A stretch of DNA of 64,000 nucleotides from Bacillota bacterium (GTDB taxonomy: Bacteria; Bacillota; Clostridia; Lachnospirales; Lachnospiraceae), in contig JAEWQV010000002.1 in assembly GCA_023399055.1 (NCBI GenBank), positions 310,001-374,000 of the forward strand, read 5' to 3'. Position numbers and translations under genes: made by a program. The notes under the pieces were generated by a model, which did no database searches, had not been told where the DNA came from, and was given only the letters and a program-made list of their open reading frames with translations. Shown piece by piece: positions 26,960-35,612 of the stretch (its first letter is position 1; each line of letters starts with the position of its first letter).

Positions 26960-28792
26960 ATGGATAAATTTATTGTGAATATCATCCATAGACCGGAGAT
27001 GGTTCCTGAATATGCCCAAAAGGTAACAGGACATGGGAAAGAAGAGGATATTGAAGATAAAGCCCTTCTAGTGGAATCCCTGGATATTTTTAAAACACAG
27101 CAAGAGATTGCTCATAAAAATGGGTTAAAAACAACAATTCAAATGACATATGCCAGTCTTTTTAATGAAGAGGCAATTGCTATAGCGAAAGAGCATCAGG
27201 AGGTTTATGGAGATGAGATTTCCTTAACCTTACTTGGATTACCTTGCAAAGAATTCCGTGATAAATACAAAACCAAGGATTTTTGTATTTGGATGTTTTC
27301 CATGGAAGATAAAAAATCAATAGTGGATGATGTCTTTGGTAAATTCTATGAAACCTTCGGTTTTTACCCAAAGTCTACTGGTTCCTATTATATGGATGCA
27401 GACTTAACAAATTACATTAAAGAAAAATATCCCTCTGTAATCTGTGCAGTTGCCACTTGTTGGGAAGAGGGGCCGAAAGCCTATCATACCTGCAACAATT
27501 CCTGGTATACCTTCATGGACGGTGGTCCCTGGAATCCTTGGATTCCCTCCAAGCAAAACACGCATGCTCCAGCTGCAAATCAGATAGAGGACAGCGGAAT
27601 TGTAGCAATTCCTCACTTATCAAGAGATCTAATCGCCTGTTATGACGGAAATGGTTCGAACTTTGGAACGCATCCGCAGAATGTTTTACGAGGAATGATA
27701 TATCAGGATGGGGAGTATCCGTATCTATATAATGTAATAGACCAATATCGTTCCTTAGCAAAATATAACAACGGATATAGTTATAATATGATGTTTGTGG
27801 GACCGGGCTGGATGAATAAAGCGGGACGGTGGGAAGCACCTTACGAATTATTAAGACAGTCCTATGAAGACGGAATGGCCTACTATGGTAATCTCAAAAA
27901 AGAAGGAAAGCTCATCGATATGACGATGGAGGAGTTTGCCCTACATTATCGTGAGAAGAAAACATATACAGAACCTGAGTGTGCGTTATGGAAAGATATC
28001 TTATATGGCTCTGAAAAGCAATTGTTCTGGTATAGTGATCCTTATATGAGAGCCTGCGTTAATATGGATCAGGGTGGTGCAATTGTAGATCTTCGGCCCT
28101 ACGTCGCAAAGCTTGAGTGGCCAGTAGGAATTGGGACCAAACATGTTCAGGATGCTTCTTATCCATTTTTAATTCAGGAAAAATATCGTTCAGGTTATTT
28201 TACTCATTACGCTGGAGAAGGAACAATACGAAGTGCGAAACTGATTTATAAAGGGGAAGAAGTAGATTTGTGTCTTTGCAGAACCAAAGCTGTTTTTTCA
28301 CAGGAAGGACAAACGAGGATCTTAACCTTAGATCCGGTGGATATAGAATTTAGTAATTTAACAATAAAGTTACAGACAGTTATTTCTTTTGAAGAGGGAA
28401 GTAGTAGAATAAAAATAGATAGAAAAATTCTTTCTGCAAGTAATTCACGGGAGAAAGTGGAACTTAATGAATACTTGATTGGATGCTATGGAACCACGGA
28501 ATATTCAGAGGATATGACGGGGATAACATTAAAAGTGGCAGGTGATAAAGAAGAAAAAAGGATTCATTATAAGTATAAATGCAGAGAAGAGGAAGTTGTT
28601 GGAGCAATAGAAGTATCTGCAACCATTCCAGTAATTGAAACAGAGGTATCCCTTTCCACTGGCAATGAACACGCAATAGGTTACGTCAAAGAAGGTTATG
28701 CCTTTTCCCCAATGTACACACTAGGGTTTAAGTCAACCTTAAAAGAGGGGGAGGTGCATTCTATATGGCTCAATCTGAAAAAGGCAAACTAA
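26960..28792 (+). CDS. unrecognised cytoplasmic protein of the galactan island, glycosidase-like
   Basis: I do not recognise this 610-residue family. There is no signal peptide, so it should act in the cytoplasm on imported oligosaccharides. The N-terminal half (residues about 1-370) has a barrel-like pattern reminiscent of GH57 or polysaccharide-deacetylase folds, with an early HRPE motif, YYMDADLTNYI and many Trp/Tyr/His residues (GGPWNPWIPSKQNTHAP, GPGWMNKAGRW). The C-terminal 240 residues are beta-rich, like the sandwich domains that follow such barrels. Position after the importer and before the cytoplasmic GH53 suggests a new glycoside-active enzyme. That function is inference only. Confidence 0.8.
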   Translation: MDKFIVNIIHRPEMVPEYAQKVTGHGKEEDIEDKALLVESLDIFKTQQEIAHKNGLKTTIQMTYASLFNEEAIAIAKEHQEVYGDEISLTLLGLPCKEFRDKYKTKDFCIWMFSMEDKKSIVDDVFGKFYETFGFYPKSTGSYYMDADLTNYIKEKYPSVICAVATCWEEGPKAYHTCNNSWYTFMDGGPWNPWIPSKQNTHAPAANQIEDSGIVAIPHLSRDLIACYDGNGSNFGTHPQNVLRGMIYQDGEYPYLYNVIDQYRSLAKYNNGYSYNMMFVGPGWMNKAGRWEAPYELLRQSYEDGMAYYGNLKKEGKLIDMTMEEFALHYREKKTYTEPECALWKDILYGSEKQLFWYSDPYMRACVNMDQGGAIVDLRPYVAKLEWPVGIGTKHVQDASYPFLIQEKYRSGYFTHYAGEGTIRSAKLIYKGEEVDLCLCRTKAVFSQEGQTRILTLDPVDIEFSNLTIKLQTVISFEEGSSRIKIDRKILSASNSREKVELNEYLIGCYGTTEYSEDMTGITLKVAGDKEEKRIHYKYKCREEEVVGAIEVSATIPVIETEVSLSTGNEHAIGYVKEGYAFSPMYTLGFKSTLKEGEVHSIWLNLKKAN

Positions 28793-28977
28793 ATTATAGA
28801 TGTCCTTCCTGCTTTATGAGAGATTTGGATATAGATATGTTTTATGATAAAGAAAAGGAAGAATATTACTGTATTCGATGCCAGTATACAGGGACGGAAA
28901 AAGATGTGCTGGAGAAAAATCAGATGGCAAGATTTCGATATAAAAGCATGTTGAAACGGTATACGTTTGAGGACTGA
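28765..28977 (+). CDS. small zinc-ribbon protein
   Basis: A 70-residue protein with two CxxC pairs (CPSC and CIRC), a typical zinc ribbon, and a basic C-terminus. It starts at ATG 28765 behind a strong GGGGGAGGTG site and overlaps the end of the preceding gene by 28 bp in another frame, so the two are translationally linked. Function is unknown; it may be unrelated to sugar use. Confidence 0.75.
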   Translation: MAQSEKGKLNYRCPSCFMRDLDIDMFYDKEKEEYYCIRCQYTGTEKDVLEKNQMARFRYKSMLKRYTFED

Positions 28978-29005
28978 TTTTAATTGAATTATGAATGATA
29001 TCTAA

Positions 29006-29040
29006 GCTAGAAAAGGCATTTGGATGCCTTTTTCTAGTTT
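29006..29040 (+). terminator. terminator after the zinc-ribbon gene
   Basis: CTAGAAAAGGCAT pairs with ATGCCTTTTTCTAG around TTGG (29007-29036), with T after it. This ends the importer operon before the second GH53 gene. Confidence 0.85.
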
Positions 29041-29205
29041 AACAGGAGTATAACGAACTAACAGTAGCATCTTTAGTTAGATATGAGACAATAGTATACG
29101 GTATACAATTAAGCAGAACGAGTGTAATGTGTTCTTTCGATTTTGAGTCGATGTAGCGCAGGCTCGCTCGTTAATGGGCTGTCTGACGGCAGTATGGAGG
29201 TGACT

Positions 29206-30321
29206 ATGAAGTCCTATATAAAAGGAATGGATATATCAACACTTTATGAAATTGAAAAATGTGGTGCAAAATATTATGATAATGGCATCGAAAAGGATTT
29301 GTTAGAAATACTGCATAGTTATGGAGTAAACGCTATAAGACTCCGCTTATGGAATAATCCATATTCGGAAACTGGAGAAGCCTACGGTGCTGGTACCAAT
29401 GATTTAAAGACGACTATTCATTTATCAAAAAGAGCAAAGGAAAAAGGAATGGATATTCTTTTAGATTTCCATTACAGCGATTTTTGGACAGATCCGGGAA
29501 AGCAGATTATTCCTAAGGCTTGGAAAGATTTTTCGGTAGAGCAATTAGAAAATGAAGTTTATGAATACACAAAAGATGTATTAGAAGAACTAAAAGAAAA
29601 CGATGTATTCCCAGACCTAATTCAAGTTGGTAACGAATTATCCAATGGGCTTTTATGGCCTTACGGAAAAGTTCCTGAATATGATAATATTGCAAAGTTC
29701 ATTAATGCTGGTATACGAGGAATAAGGGCTGTTAACAAACAGGTTCCAATTATGCTGCATCTAGATAACGGTGGTAAGAATGAATTGTATCGGGAATGGT
29801 TTGACGAATTTTTAAAACGAGGAGAGGAGTTTCAAATCATTGGACTATCCTATTACCCCTTCTGGCATGGAAGCATGGAAGAATTATCAGCCAATATGAA
29901 CGACCTTGCGATAAGGTATAAAAAAGATTTAATCGTAGCAGAGGTATCCATGGGATTTACTATGGAAGACTATGCCGAGTATGAAAAGCTTTCTCCAGAT
30001 GAAAGAAAGGGCATGGCAACGAAACCCCATTTGGTTGAAAAATTAAACTATGAAATGACGAAAGAAGGTCAGTGTAAATTTATTGAAGATGTATTAAAAG
30101 TAGTTGAAGAGGTTCCTGAACACAGAGGAAAAGGCTTCTTCTACTGGGAACCAGGATGGCTTCCTGTGCCAAAGTGTGAATGGGCAAGTGAGAGTGCAAG
30201 AGTTTATGTGGGCGATCAAGGTGCAGGAGGTAATGAGTGGGCAAATCAGGCATTGTTTGATTATGAGGGCAATGCATTACCAAGCTTGAAAGTAATTAAA
30301 AATTATATGCCGAAAGAATGA
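29206..30321 (+). CDS. GH53 galactanase, cytoplasmic form
   Basis: The 371-residue protein is a bare GH53 barrel without signal peptide or accessory modules. The acid/base is E144 (QVGNELSNG) and the nucleophile E246 (LIVAEVSMG). It also shares VDYHYSDFW-like and LSYYPFWHG motifs with the extracellular paralogue at 19.6 kb. It probably finishes degradation of imported galacto-oligosaccharides. ATG 29206 follows TGGAGGTGACT; the longer upstream frame from 29143 lacks a ribosome site. The leader contains GTATAC-G-GTATAC (29094-29106) and a GC-rich hairpin at about 29179-29194, possible control sites. Confidence 0.9.
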   Translation: MKSYIKGMDISTLYEIEKCGAKYYDNGIEKDLLEILHSYGVNAIRLRLWNNPYSETGEAYGAGTNDLKTTIHLSKRAKEKGMDILLDFHYSDFWTDPGKQIIPKAWKDFSVEQLENEVYEYTKDVLEELKENDVFPDLIQVGNELSNGLLWPYGKVPEYDNIAKFINAGIRGIRAVNKQVPIMLHLDNGGKNELYREWFDEFLKRGEEFQIIGLSYYPFWHGSMEELSANMNDLAIRYKKDLIVAEVSMGFTMEDYAEYEKLSPDERKGMATKPHLVEKLNYEMTKEGQCKFIEDVLKVVEEVPEHRGKGFFYWEPGWLPVPKCEWASESARVYVGDQGAGGNEWANQALFDYEGNALPSLKVIKNYMPKE

Positions 30322-30549
30322 TAGTTACATCAAAAGAAAGTGTAAAAAACAGTGCATAAAAAACAGCTATTTAAAAAGATAAGTACCTTAATATGATAAA
30401 CACCTTAAAATGAAAGTTAGTATATAAGGATGGTAGTATGAAAAATTGATAGATCAAAAATAGTTGAATTATAAAGTTATATTATAAAGGCTATTTATAG
30501 ATAATGGAAGTTTTGGTAACAACAATTAAGAAAAACAATTTGCAAAAGA

Positions 30550-30578
30550 TTGACATAGAACATAAAATATATTAAGAT
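30550..30578 (+). promoter_or_regulatory. promoter of ssrA
   Basis: TTGACA (30550-30555), a 17-bp spacer and TAAGAT (30573-30578) lie about 85 bp upstream of the tmRNA 5' end. Nothing else is seen in the gap from 30322. Confidence 0.75.
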
Positions 30579-30663
30579 ATAAATGCGTTTAAAACCGGAT
30601 ATTATCAATAGGCAATGCAGGACGAATTCCTAAGCAACCTATTCATAATCGCAATTACCTAAC

Positions 30664-31023
30664 GGGGTTGTACTGGTTTCGACGGGGGTTTAGAAATTGT
30701 GGAAGCCATTCGCAGACTAGGACTGCGTCATCAACTTAGAATTAAAATTAAACGCAGACGAAAATTTAGCGTACGCTGCCTAGTGGCAGCTGTCGACCTT
30801 AAACAACTCGCGGTTTAAGAACTCGGCATCAAATTAGCGAGGCCCTCCATTACCAAAGCTTTGAGGTGATGGAAGATTCATGAAGCTACCAAAACTAAGA
30901 GCCTGTCTGTCGGCGCTTAGCGGAGGGAACAGCGAACTTCGGGTTCGCATAAAAGACTGACTTTAATGGGAGAAACTGCAATGGATGGGCTTTCGGACAG
31001 GGGTTCAACTCCCCTCAGCTCCA
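30664..31023 (+). ncRNA. ssrA: transfer-messenger RNA (tmRNA)
   Basis: tmRNA rescues stalled ribosomes with SmpB. The 5' end GGGGUUG pairs with CAGCUCC near the 3' end (with wobbles) to form the acceptor stem, followed by discriminator A at 31023; CCA is not encoded. The 5' motif TGGTTTCGACGGGGG and the T-arm loop GGGGTTCAACTCCCC are diagnostic. The resume frame is 30754-30783 and reads ADENLAYAA then TAG, a normal degradation tag. It has its own promoter and terminator. Confidence 0.97.
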
Positions 31024-31051
31024 TTTCAAATTATAACATGTAAAAATGCTT

Positions 31052-31086
31052 AAATGCCTTGATTTCAAGGGTTTGGGCATTTTTTT
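31052..31086 (+). terminator. terminator after ssrA
   Basis: AAATGCC (31052-31058) pairs with GGCATTT (31076-31082), followed by a T-run. An inner CCTTGA/TCAAGG pair offers an alternative hairpin. Confidence 0.8.
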
Positions 31087-31238
31087 GTTCTGAAAAAGAT
31101 CGTAGATTATGTTCTATTCCATTTCAGATCGTTATATTTTATTCAATTTTTAATGTTTCAAGGTATATATTTTGGTGGAATGTTGCGTGTGATTGGGTGA
31201 GAAATAATTCCCACCCAATAGCATAAGCAAAAAAGCAA

Positions 31239-31607
31239 TTATATAACTTGGTATTTAGCTGCTTGCCCAGATTTTTTCTCAACAAATCGTACTGTTTTTG
31301 CCACCTCGGAACGATTGTTTTTCGATGCTATCCGAAACATACGCCCGATTGAAACTGTATTGTTAAAAGTTGCCCATTCTTCAGAGGTAAACAGTTCTGG
31401 AATTTCTATGGTATCTCCTGATGTATGCTGGGTTTTAATTTTTTCTAGTACCTCAGCAATTGTTAAAGCTCTCGATGATGTAATTGTGGAAATACTCTCT
31501 GGAAATAGTTTATCGTGTACATATTCTGAGACCGAGTTAGATTTGACAGCATCACTAATTATTTTGGCATATTCTTCGTTTGTAACTCTAACTGAAATTA
31601 CTGGCAT
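31239..31607 (-). CDS. DUF1413-like small protein
   Basis: A 122-residue protein. The N-terminal part (VISVRVTNEEYAKIISDAVKSNSVSEYVHDKLF) looks like a ribbon-helix-helix segment. The C-terminal part (EIPELFTSEEWATFNNTVSIGRMFRIAS) matches the pattern I recall for DUF1413. The start at 31607 has a clear AAGGAGG site on the minus strand. An imperfect 11-bp hairpin (31193-31203 with 31208-31218) lies downstream without a T-run. A regulatory or toxin-antitoxin-like role is possible but unsupported. Confidence 0.75.
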   Translation of the reverse strand: MPVISVRVTNEEYAKIISDAVKSNSVSEYVHDKLFPESISTITSSRALTIAEVLEKIKTQHTSGDTIEIPELFTSEEWATFNNTVSIGRMFRIASKNNRSEVAKTVRFVEKKSGQAAKYQVI

Positions 31608-31952
31608 AAAATATCCTCCTTATTAAAAATAATACTCACAACAAAGATTATTACATTGTTTATACGTAGTATACAACAATGAGCATAAAAAATCAAGGAG
31701 TTATTTAAAATTTTTTACATAGCTATCTACTTTTTATTTGGAAGTATAATCGAAGGTAAATAACTAGATTTCCACTGCTTATTAACAGCATATATGTTGA
31801 TGCTTTAAGGTTATTGTAAGTTTAATATCATAAAGTTGCAAATAAAGAAACTATTTACCAATTTTTAAAAATTATGTAGGAAATAAGGATAATATTTAGT
31901 AAGATGTAAATATAGAAAAAATAATTAGCTAAATTATTACTTCGGAGGCAGT
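31608..31952. other. AT-rich divergent intergenic region
   Basis: It separates the minus-strand DUF1413-like gene from the Nudix-DUF429 gene and must hold promoters for both. I find no convincing -35/-10 pair, repeat or RNA in it. Confidence 0.4.
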
Positions 31953-33110
31953 ATGCAAGGATATAACTGTATTATAGTGTATAACGAAAATCGTAATAAG
32001 TTATTGTTCTGCAAAAGAACAAAGGAACCATATCAAGGATTGTATAATCTTGTAGGAGGTAAAATTGATAATGGTGAGGATGGGTTTATTGCAGCATATC
32101 GGGAACTGTATGAAGAAATAGGAATTGGTCGAGAGCAAATTAAACTCAGTCATATGATGGATTTTACTTATTACAATCAAGAATGCTATATAGAAGTGTA
32201 TGTAGGAGTGCTAAAATCAAATATAATTTTAGTACAAGAGGCACATCCGCTTGTGTGGTTAGACATAAATGAGAATTTCTACGATACCGATAGATTTGCG
32301 GGTGAAGGTAATATTGGGCACATGATAGAACAAGTAAGATGCTATGGATTGGGTAAAGAAGAACAACTTAATATTATAAATAAAATTCAAAAGGAACTTG
32401 ATACAAGTAGTATAAGCATTGGGGTAGACGGTTGTAAGGGTGGATGGATTGCAGCAGTTATAAACGAAGGTAAGCTAATAATTGATAAATATATTCAAAT
32501 AGATCATATTGTAAATGCGTATCCAAATTTCGATGAGTTCCTTGTGGATATGGTAATCGGATTGCAGAGTACAAAAGAACATATACGACCAGATTCATAT
32601 GCTCGTAAAATAATCAGAGAGAGAGCATCAACTATATTTCCAGCTCCCAGTAGACAAGCTGTTTATGCTAATTCTGTGGCTGAAGCATATAATGAAAATG
32701 AGAGAATCTTAGGTAAAAAGTTTACACCGCTTACAGTTGGAATTATTCCTAAGATGAAGGAAATTGATTTGTTTTTACAAAACAAGCCACAGTTAAAAAA
32801 TAAGATTAAAGAGAGTCACCCAGAAGTTTGTTTTGCAAAACTGAATGGGGGCACAGTTCTTTCTAAGAAATCAGAAATAGAAGGGTTTGAATATCGATTA
32901 GAAATTTTATCACAGTTTTTACCAAATATTACGAAAGCTGATGTAGCTGCAGCAGCAAAAAGGTTTAAATGTAATGTTGATGATATTATTGATGCAATAT
33001 GCCTCGCTGTTACTGCAAACATTGTATATCAAGGTAATTATGACACTATTCCCAATCATCCTATGAAGGATGAAACTGGTTTATTGATGCAGATGGTTAT
33101 TCCAAAGTAA
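31953..33110 (+). CDS. Nudix hydrolase fused to a DUF429 domain
   Basis: The 385-residue protein joins two domains. Residues about 1-140 are a Nudix hydrolase with a complete Nudix box (GKIDNGEDGFIAAYRELYEEIGI). Residues about 152-385 begin with IGVDGCKGGWIA, the signature of DUF429, a predicted RNase H-like nuclease family. The later motifs FPAPSR and DVDDIIDAICLA-like residues fit. The fusion suggests a joint role in nucleotide or nucleic-acid turnover; no substrate can be named. It starts at ATG 31953 behind TCGGAGGC and is followed after 31 bp by a GNAT-like gene. Confidence 0.85.
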   Translation: MQGYNCIIVYNENRNKLLFCKRTKEPYQGLYNLVGGKIDNGEDGFIAAYRELYEEIGIGREQIKLSHMMDFTYYNQECYIEVYVGVLKSNIILVQEAHPLVWLDINENFYDTDRFAGEGNIGHMIEQVRCYGLGKEEQLNIINKIQKELDTSSISIGVDGCKGGWIAAVINEGKLIIDKYIQIDHIVNAYPNFDEFLVDMVIGLQSTKEHIRPDSYARKIIRERASTIFPAPSRQAVYANSVAEAYNENERILGKKFTPLTVGIIPKMKEIDLFLQNKPQLKNKIKESHPEVCFAKLNGGTVLSKKSEIEGFEYRLEILSQFLPNITKADVAAAAKRFKCNVDDIIDAICLAVTANIVYQGNYDTIPNHPMKDETGLLMQMVIPK

Positions 33111-33141
33111 GCGATATTATTAAAATAATAGGAGGGTTTCA

Positions 33142-34020
33142 ATGACAATAACAGACCTATGTAAGGCAATAAGCTTGCAATCAGATGTTACCAATGAAGT
33201 ATTATCATTTTATAACAACTCTGATTTTGAATTATTACGTGATAAATTAAATGATCTTGAAGATTGCGATTCAGTTGACAGTGATGCAATTTTACGATTG
33301 TACGGAGTGTTTTCACCGGACGAAAAACAAATCAAGATGCTGACCTACATGTTACATAGAGCCTTAGAAGCTTATGACAAATACATACAACTCGGAATTT
33401 CAGAAGATATCTACATAGCTACTATGAAATGCTTTACCCGTTTTATTAATGAAAGCTATGTAAAAAATGGTGCATATATATTTGACAGAGGTTGGTGGAC
33501 AGTACGACAAATTTCTGTTAAATTATTTAGAATTGGTGAGCTGGAATATGAATTAATCAACTGGAACGATGAGCCGGCAATTAGCATGCATATTCCGTCT
33601 GATTCAGATTTATCAAGTGAGAAATGTACGGATTCAATCAAGTTAGCAAGGAATTTTTTGACAGAGTATTTCCCGGAGTATTCGGATTCTAAATATATTT
33701 GTGATTCCTGGATATTATCACCAGCACTAAAGGAACTCTTACCTAACACCTCCAAGATTATTTGTTTTCAGAATATGTTTGAAATAATTGAAAACAAGTC
33801 TGATTCTATGGGCTTTGTAGAGTGGGTATTTAAACAAGATACTTCTAAAATTGTTAGAACAGAGCCTGATGAAATGGGAAGAACAGAAATGGTATATCAA
33901 AAAAGAGATATCGATTTTGATAAAATGCCTGAGAATACTTGTTTGCAAAAAAATATTAAGGCCTATATTAAGGCAGGAGGGAATATCGGAGAAGCATTGG
34001 GAATTCTTAAAACAATATAA
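33142..34020 (+). CDS. acyltransferase-like protein (GNAT N/C type)
   Basis: A 292-residue soluble protein. The segment WWTVRQISVKLFRIGELEYEL followed by MHIPSDSDLSSEKCTDSIKLARNFL and the Cys/Trp motif CDSWILSPALKELLP resembles the GNAT-like C-terminal acyltransferase family common in Lachnospiraceae. The substrate is unknown. GGAGGG precedes the ATG. It probably shares a transcript with the Nudix-DUF429 gene. Confidence 0.7.
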   Translation: MTITDLCKAISLQSDVTNEVLSFYNNSDFELLRDKLNDLEDCDSVDSDAILRLYGVFSPDEKQIKMLTYMLHRALEAYDKYIQLGISEDIYIATMKCFTRFINESYVKNGAYIFDRGWWTVRQISVKLFRIGELEYELINWNDEPAISMHIPSDSDLSSEKCTDSIKLARNFLTEYFPEYSDSKYICDSWILSPALKELLPNTSKIICFQNMFEIIENKSDSMGFVEWVFKQDTSKIVRTEPDEMGRTEMVYQKRDIDFDKMPENTCLQKNIKAYIKAGGNIGEALGILKTI

Positions 34021-34076
34021 TTATTTTTCATGGAACCACATAAAAGATATCCATGATACACTCTATTACAAATCAA

Positions 34077-34108
34077 GGGAGCCTTAGAAATAAGGTTCCC
34101 ATTTTTTT
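34077..34108 (+). terminator. terminator after the acyltransferase-like gene
   Basis: GGGAGCCTTA (34077-34086) pairs with TAAGGTTCCC (34091-34100) with one G-U pair, then a T-run. Confidence 0.88.
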
Positions 34109-34209
34109 ACCTGTTGGATTCTGACGATGAAGCATTGTAAAATTCATTATATTTGATACATATTTGGGTGGCATGCATATAATAGTACAAATAATAATGT
34201 GAGGTTACT

Positions 34210-35481
34210 ATGACCGTTTATACAGTTCAACCGGGTGATACGATAGATACAATTGCTGAGAGATTTAATGTTCCAAGCATGCGATTGCTTCAGCAAAATA
34301 TAGTTCAACCAAATAATGATTTAATTGTTGGACAAAATCTTATCATAACCCATCCGGAACGAGTTCATTACATAGAGGACGGTGATACACTTCAAAGCAT
34401 AGCCGAAGCATTTGGTGTACCAGAAGAACAATTATTACATAATAATCCGCAGCTCATGGAGAGGGACTACTTTTATATTGGGGAAGAGATTATCTTAAGT
34501 TACCGGAAGACGGAGAAAATTGAAGTAAATGGATATGCATTTTCTTATATTGATATGAATACCTTAAAAATAACTTTACCCTATATGACTTACTTAACAA
34601 TTCCAGGATACCAGATAACCATTACAGGAGATATCATTGCTCCGGAGGATAAAGCTGTGGTTGAAGCAGCCAGAGCTTATGGAGTTGCACCACTAATGAT
34701 GTGTTCAACTTTAAATATACAAGGACAGGGAAATTATGAAATAATTCACACAATTGTCAATGATAGTGCTGTTCGAAAGAATTACATTGCTAGCGTATTG
34801 CAGGGTATAAGGGAGAATAATTTGGCAGGTGTTAATTTTGGCTGCACCTTTATATTAAAAGAAGATTTGCAAAATTATATCCTTCTAATGGCCGAAATAA
34901 AGCTTCTTTTACAAAACGAAGGATATATCGTAATCATTACTTGTGATCCTATCACCTACGGTTTTGATCAGGACAGTATGAATGATACGAATTATTTTTA
35001 CCAGGTGGGACAGATAGCAGATAGGGTAATTCTTATTTCCTATCAATGGACACATGCTCATTTGTCGTTGGTGGCTCAAACAACAATTCCGTTTCTTGAA
35101 AAATATGTGCAATATGCCGTAACTCAAATACCATCTGAGAAAATACTTGTTGGTATTACGAGGGTGGTTTATAATTGGGAGTTACCCTATGAGGAGGATA
35201 AGTCAAGGGTAATTTCACTTACGAACTCCTCTGCATTAGATTTGGCGTATGAAATGGGAGTTGATATTCGGTTTGACGAGGAAACACAAACACCATACTT
35301 CTATTATAAAATTAATGAGATAGAGCACTTTGTTTGGTTTAAAGACGCAAAGACTATAATCAGTATTCTTGGATTAGTAAAGAGTTATCACTTGGGTGGT
35401 GTTAGTGTTTGGAGTATTATGGACTATGAGCCGCAAATTTGGAGTATAATTAATTCTACCTTTGATGTAATTAAAGTATGA
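34210..35481 (+). CDS. LysM and GH18-like protein, probably catalytically inactive (copy 1)
   Basis: The 423-residue protein has two LysM peptidoglycan-binding repeats (residues about 2-47 and 51-97) and a GH18-type domain like the spore-cortex enzymes SleL/YaaH. At the place where active GH18 enzymes have the DxDxE strand, this protein reads GVNFGCTF (about 207-214), lacking the acidic residues. It has no signal peptide, as is usual for spore-coat or cortex proteins of this class. It may bind cortex peptidoglycan rather than cut it. The start is preceded by GTGAGGTTACT. A paralogue follows directly. Confidence 0.85.
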   Translation: MTVYTVQPGDTIDTIAERFNVPSMRLLQQNIVQPNNDLIVGQNLIITHPERVHYIEDGDTLQSIAEAFGVPEEQLLHNNPQLMERDYFYIGEEIILSYRKTEKIEVNGYAFSYIDMNTLKITLPYMTYLTIPGYQITITGDIIAPEDKAVVEAARAYGVAPLMMCSTLNIQGQGNYEIIHTIVNDSAVRKNYIASVLQGIRENNLAGVNFGCTFILKEDLQNYILLMAEIKLLLQNEGYIVIITCDPITYGFDQDSMNDTNYFYQVGQIADRVILISYQWTHAHLSLVAQTTIPFLEKYVQYAVTQIPSEKILVGITRVVYNWELPYEEDKSRVISLTNSSALDLAYEMGVDIRFDEETQTPYFYYKINEIEHFVWFKDAKTIISILGLVKSYHLGGVSVWSIMDYEPQIWSIINSTFDVIKV

Positions 35482-35612
35482 AATAGGTATTGTATTACCT
35501 AGCAATGAAAAAGGTGGTGCGATACCTTTCATAGAGGATATGTTTTAAAGAAAAATTAAATATTTTCCCGTAACTATCATATATTTATAACAACGTGCAA
35601 TTTGAGGATAGT

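Noticed and set aside
30664..31023. Prophage or integrative element attachment at the tmRNA 3' end
   Set aside because: No integrase gene and no repeated 3' tmRNA fragment were found downstream in the window.
31315..31626. Plus-strand frame opposite the DUF1413-like gene
   Set aside because: Antisense shadow without ribosome site; the minus-strand gene has a strong AAGGAGG.
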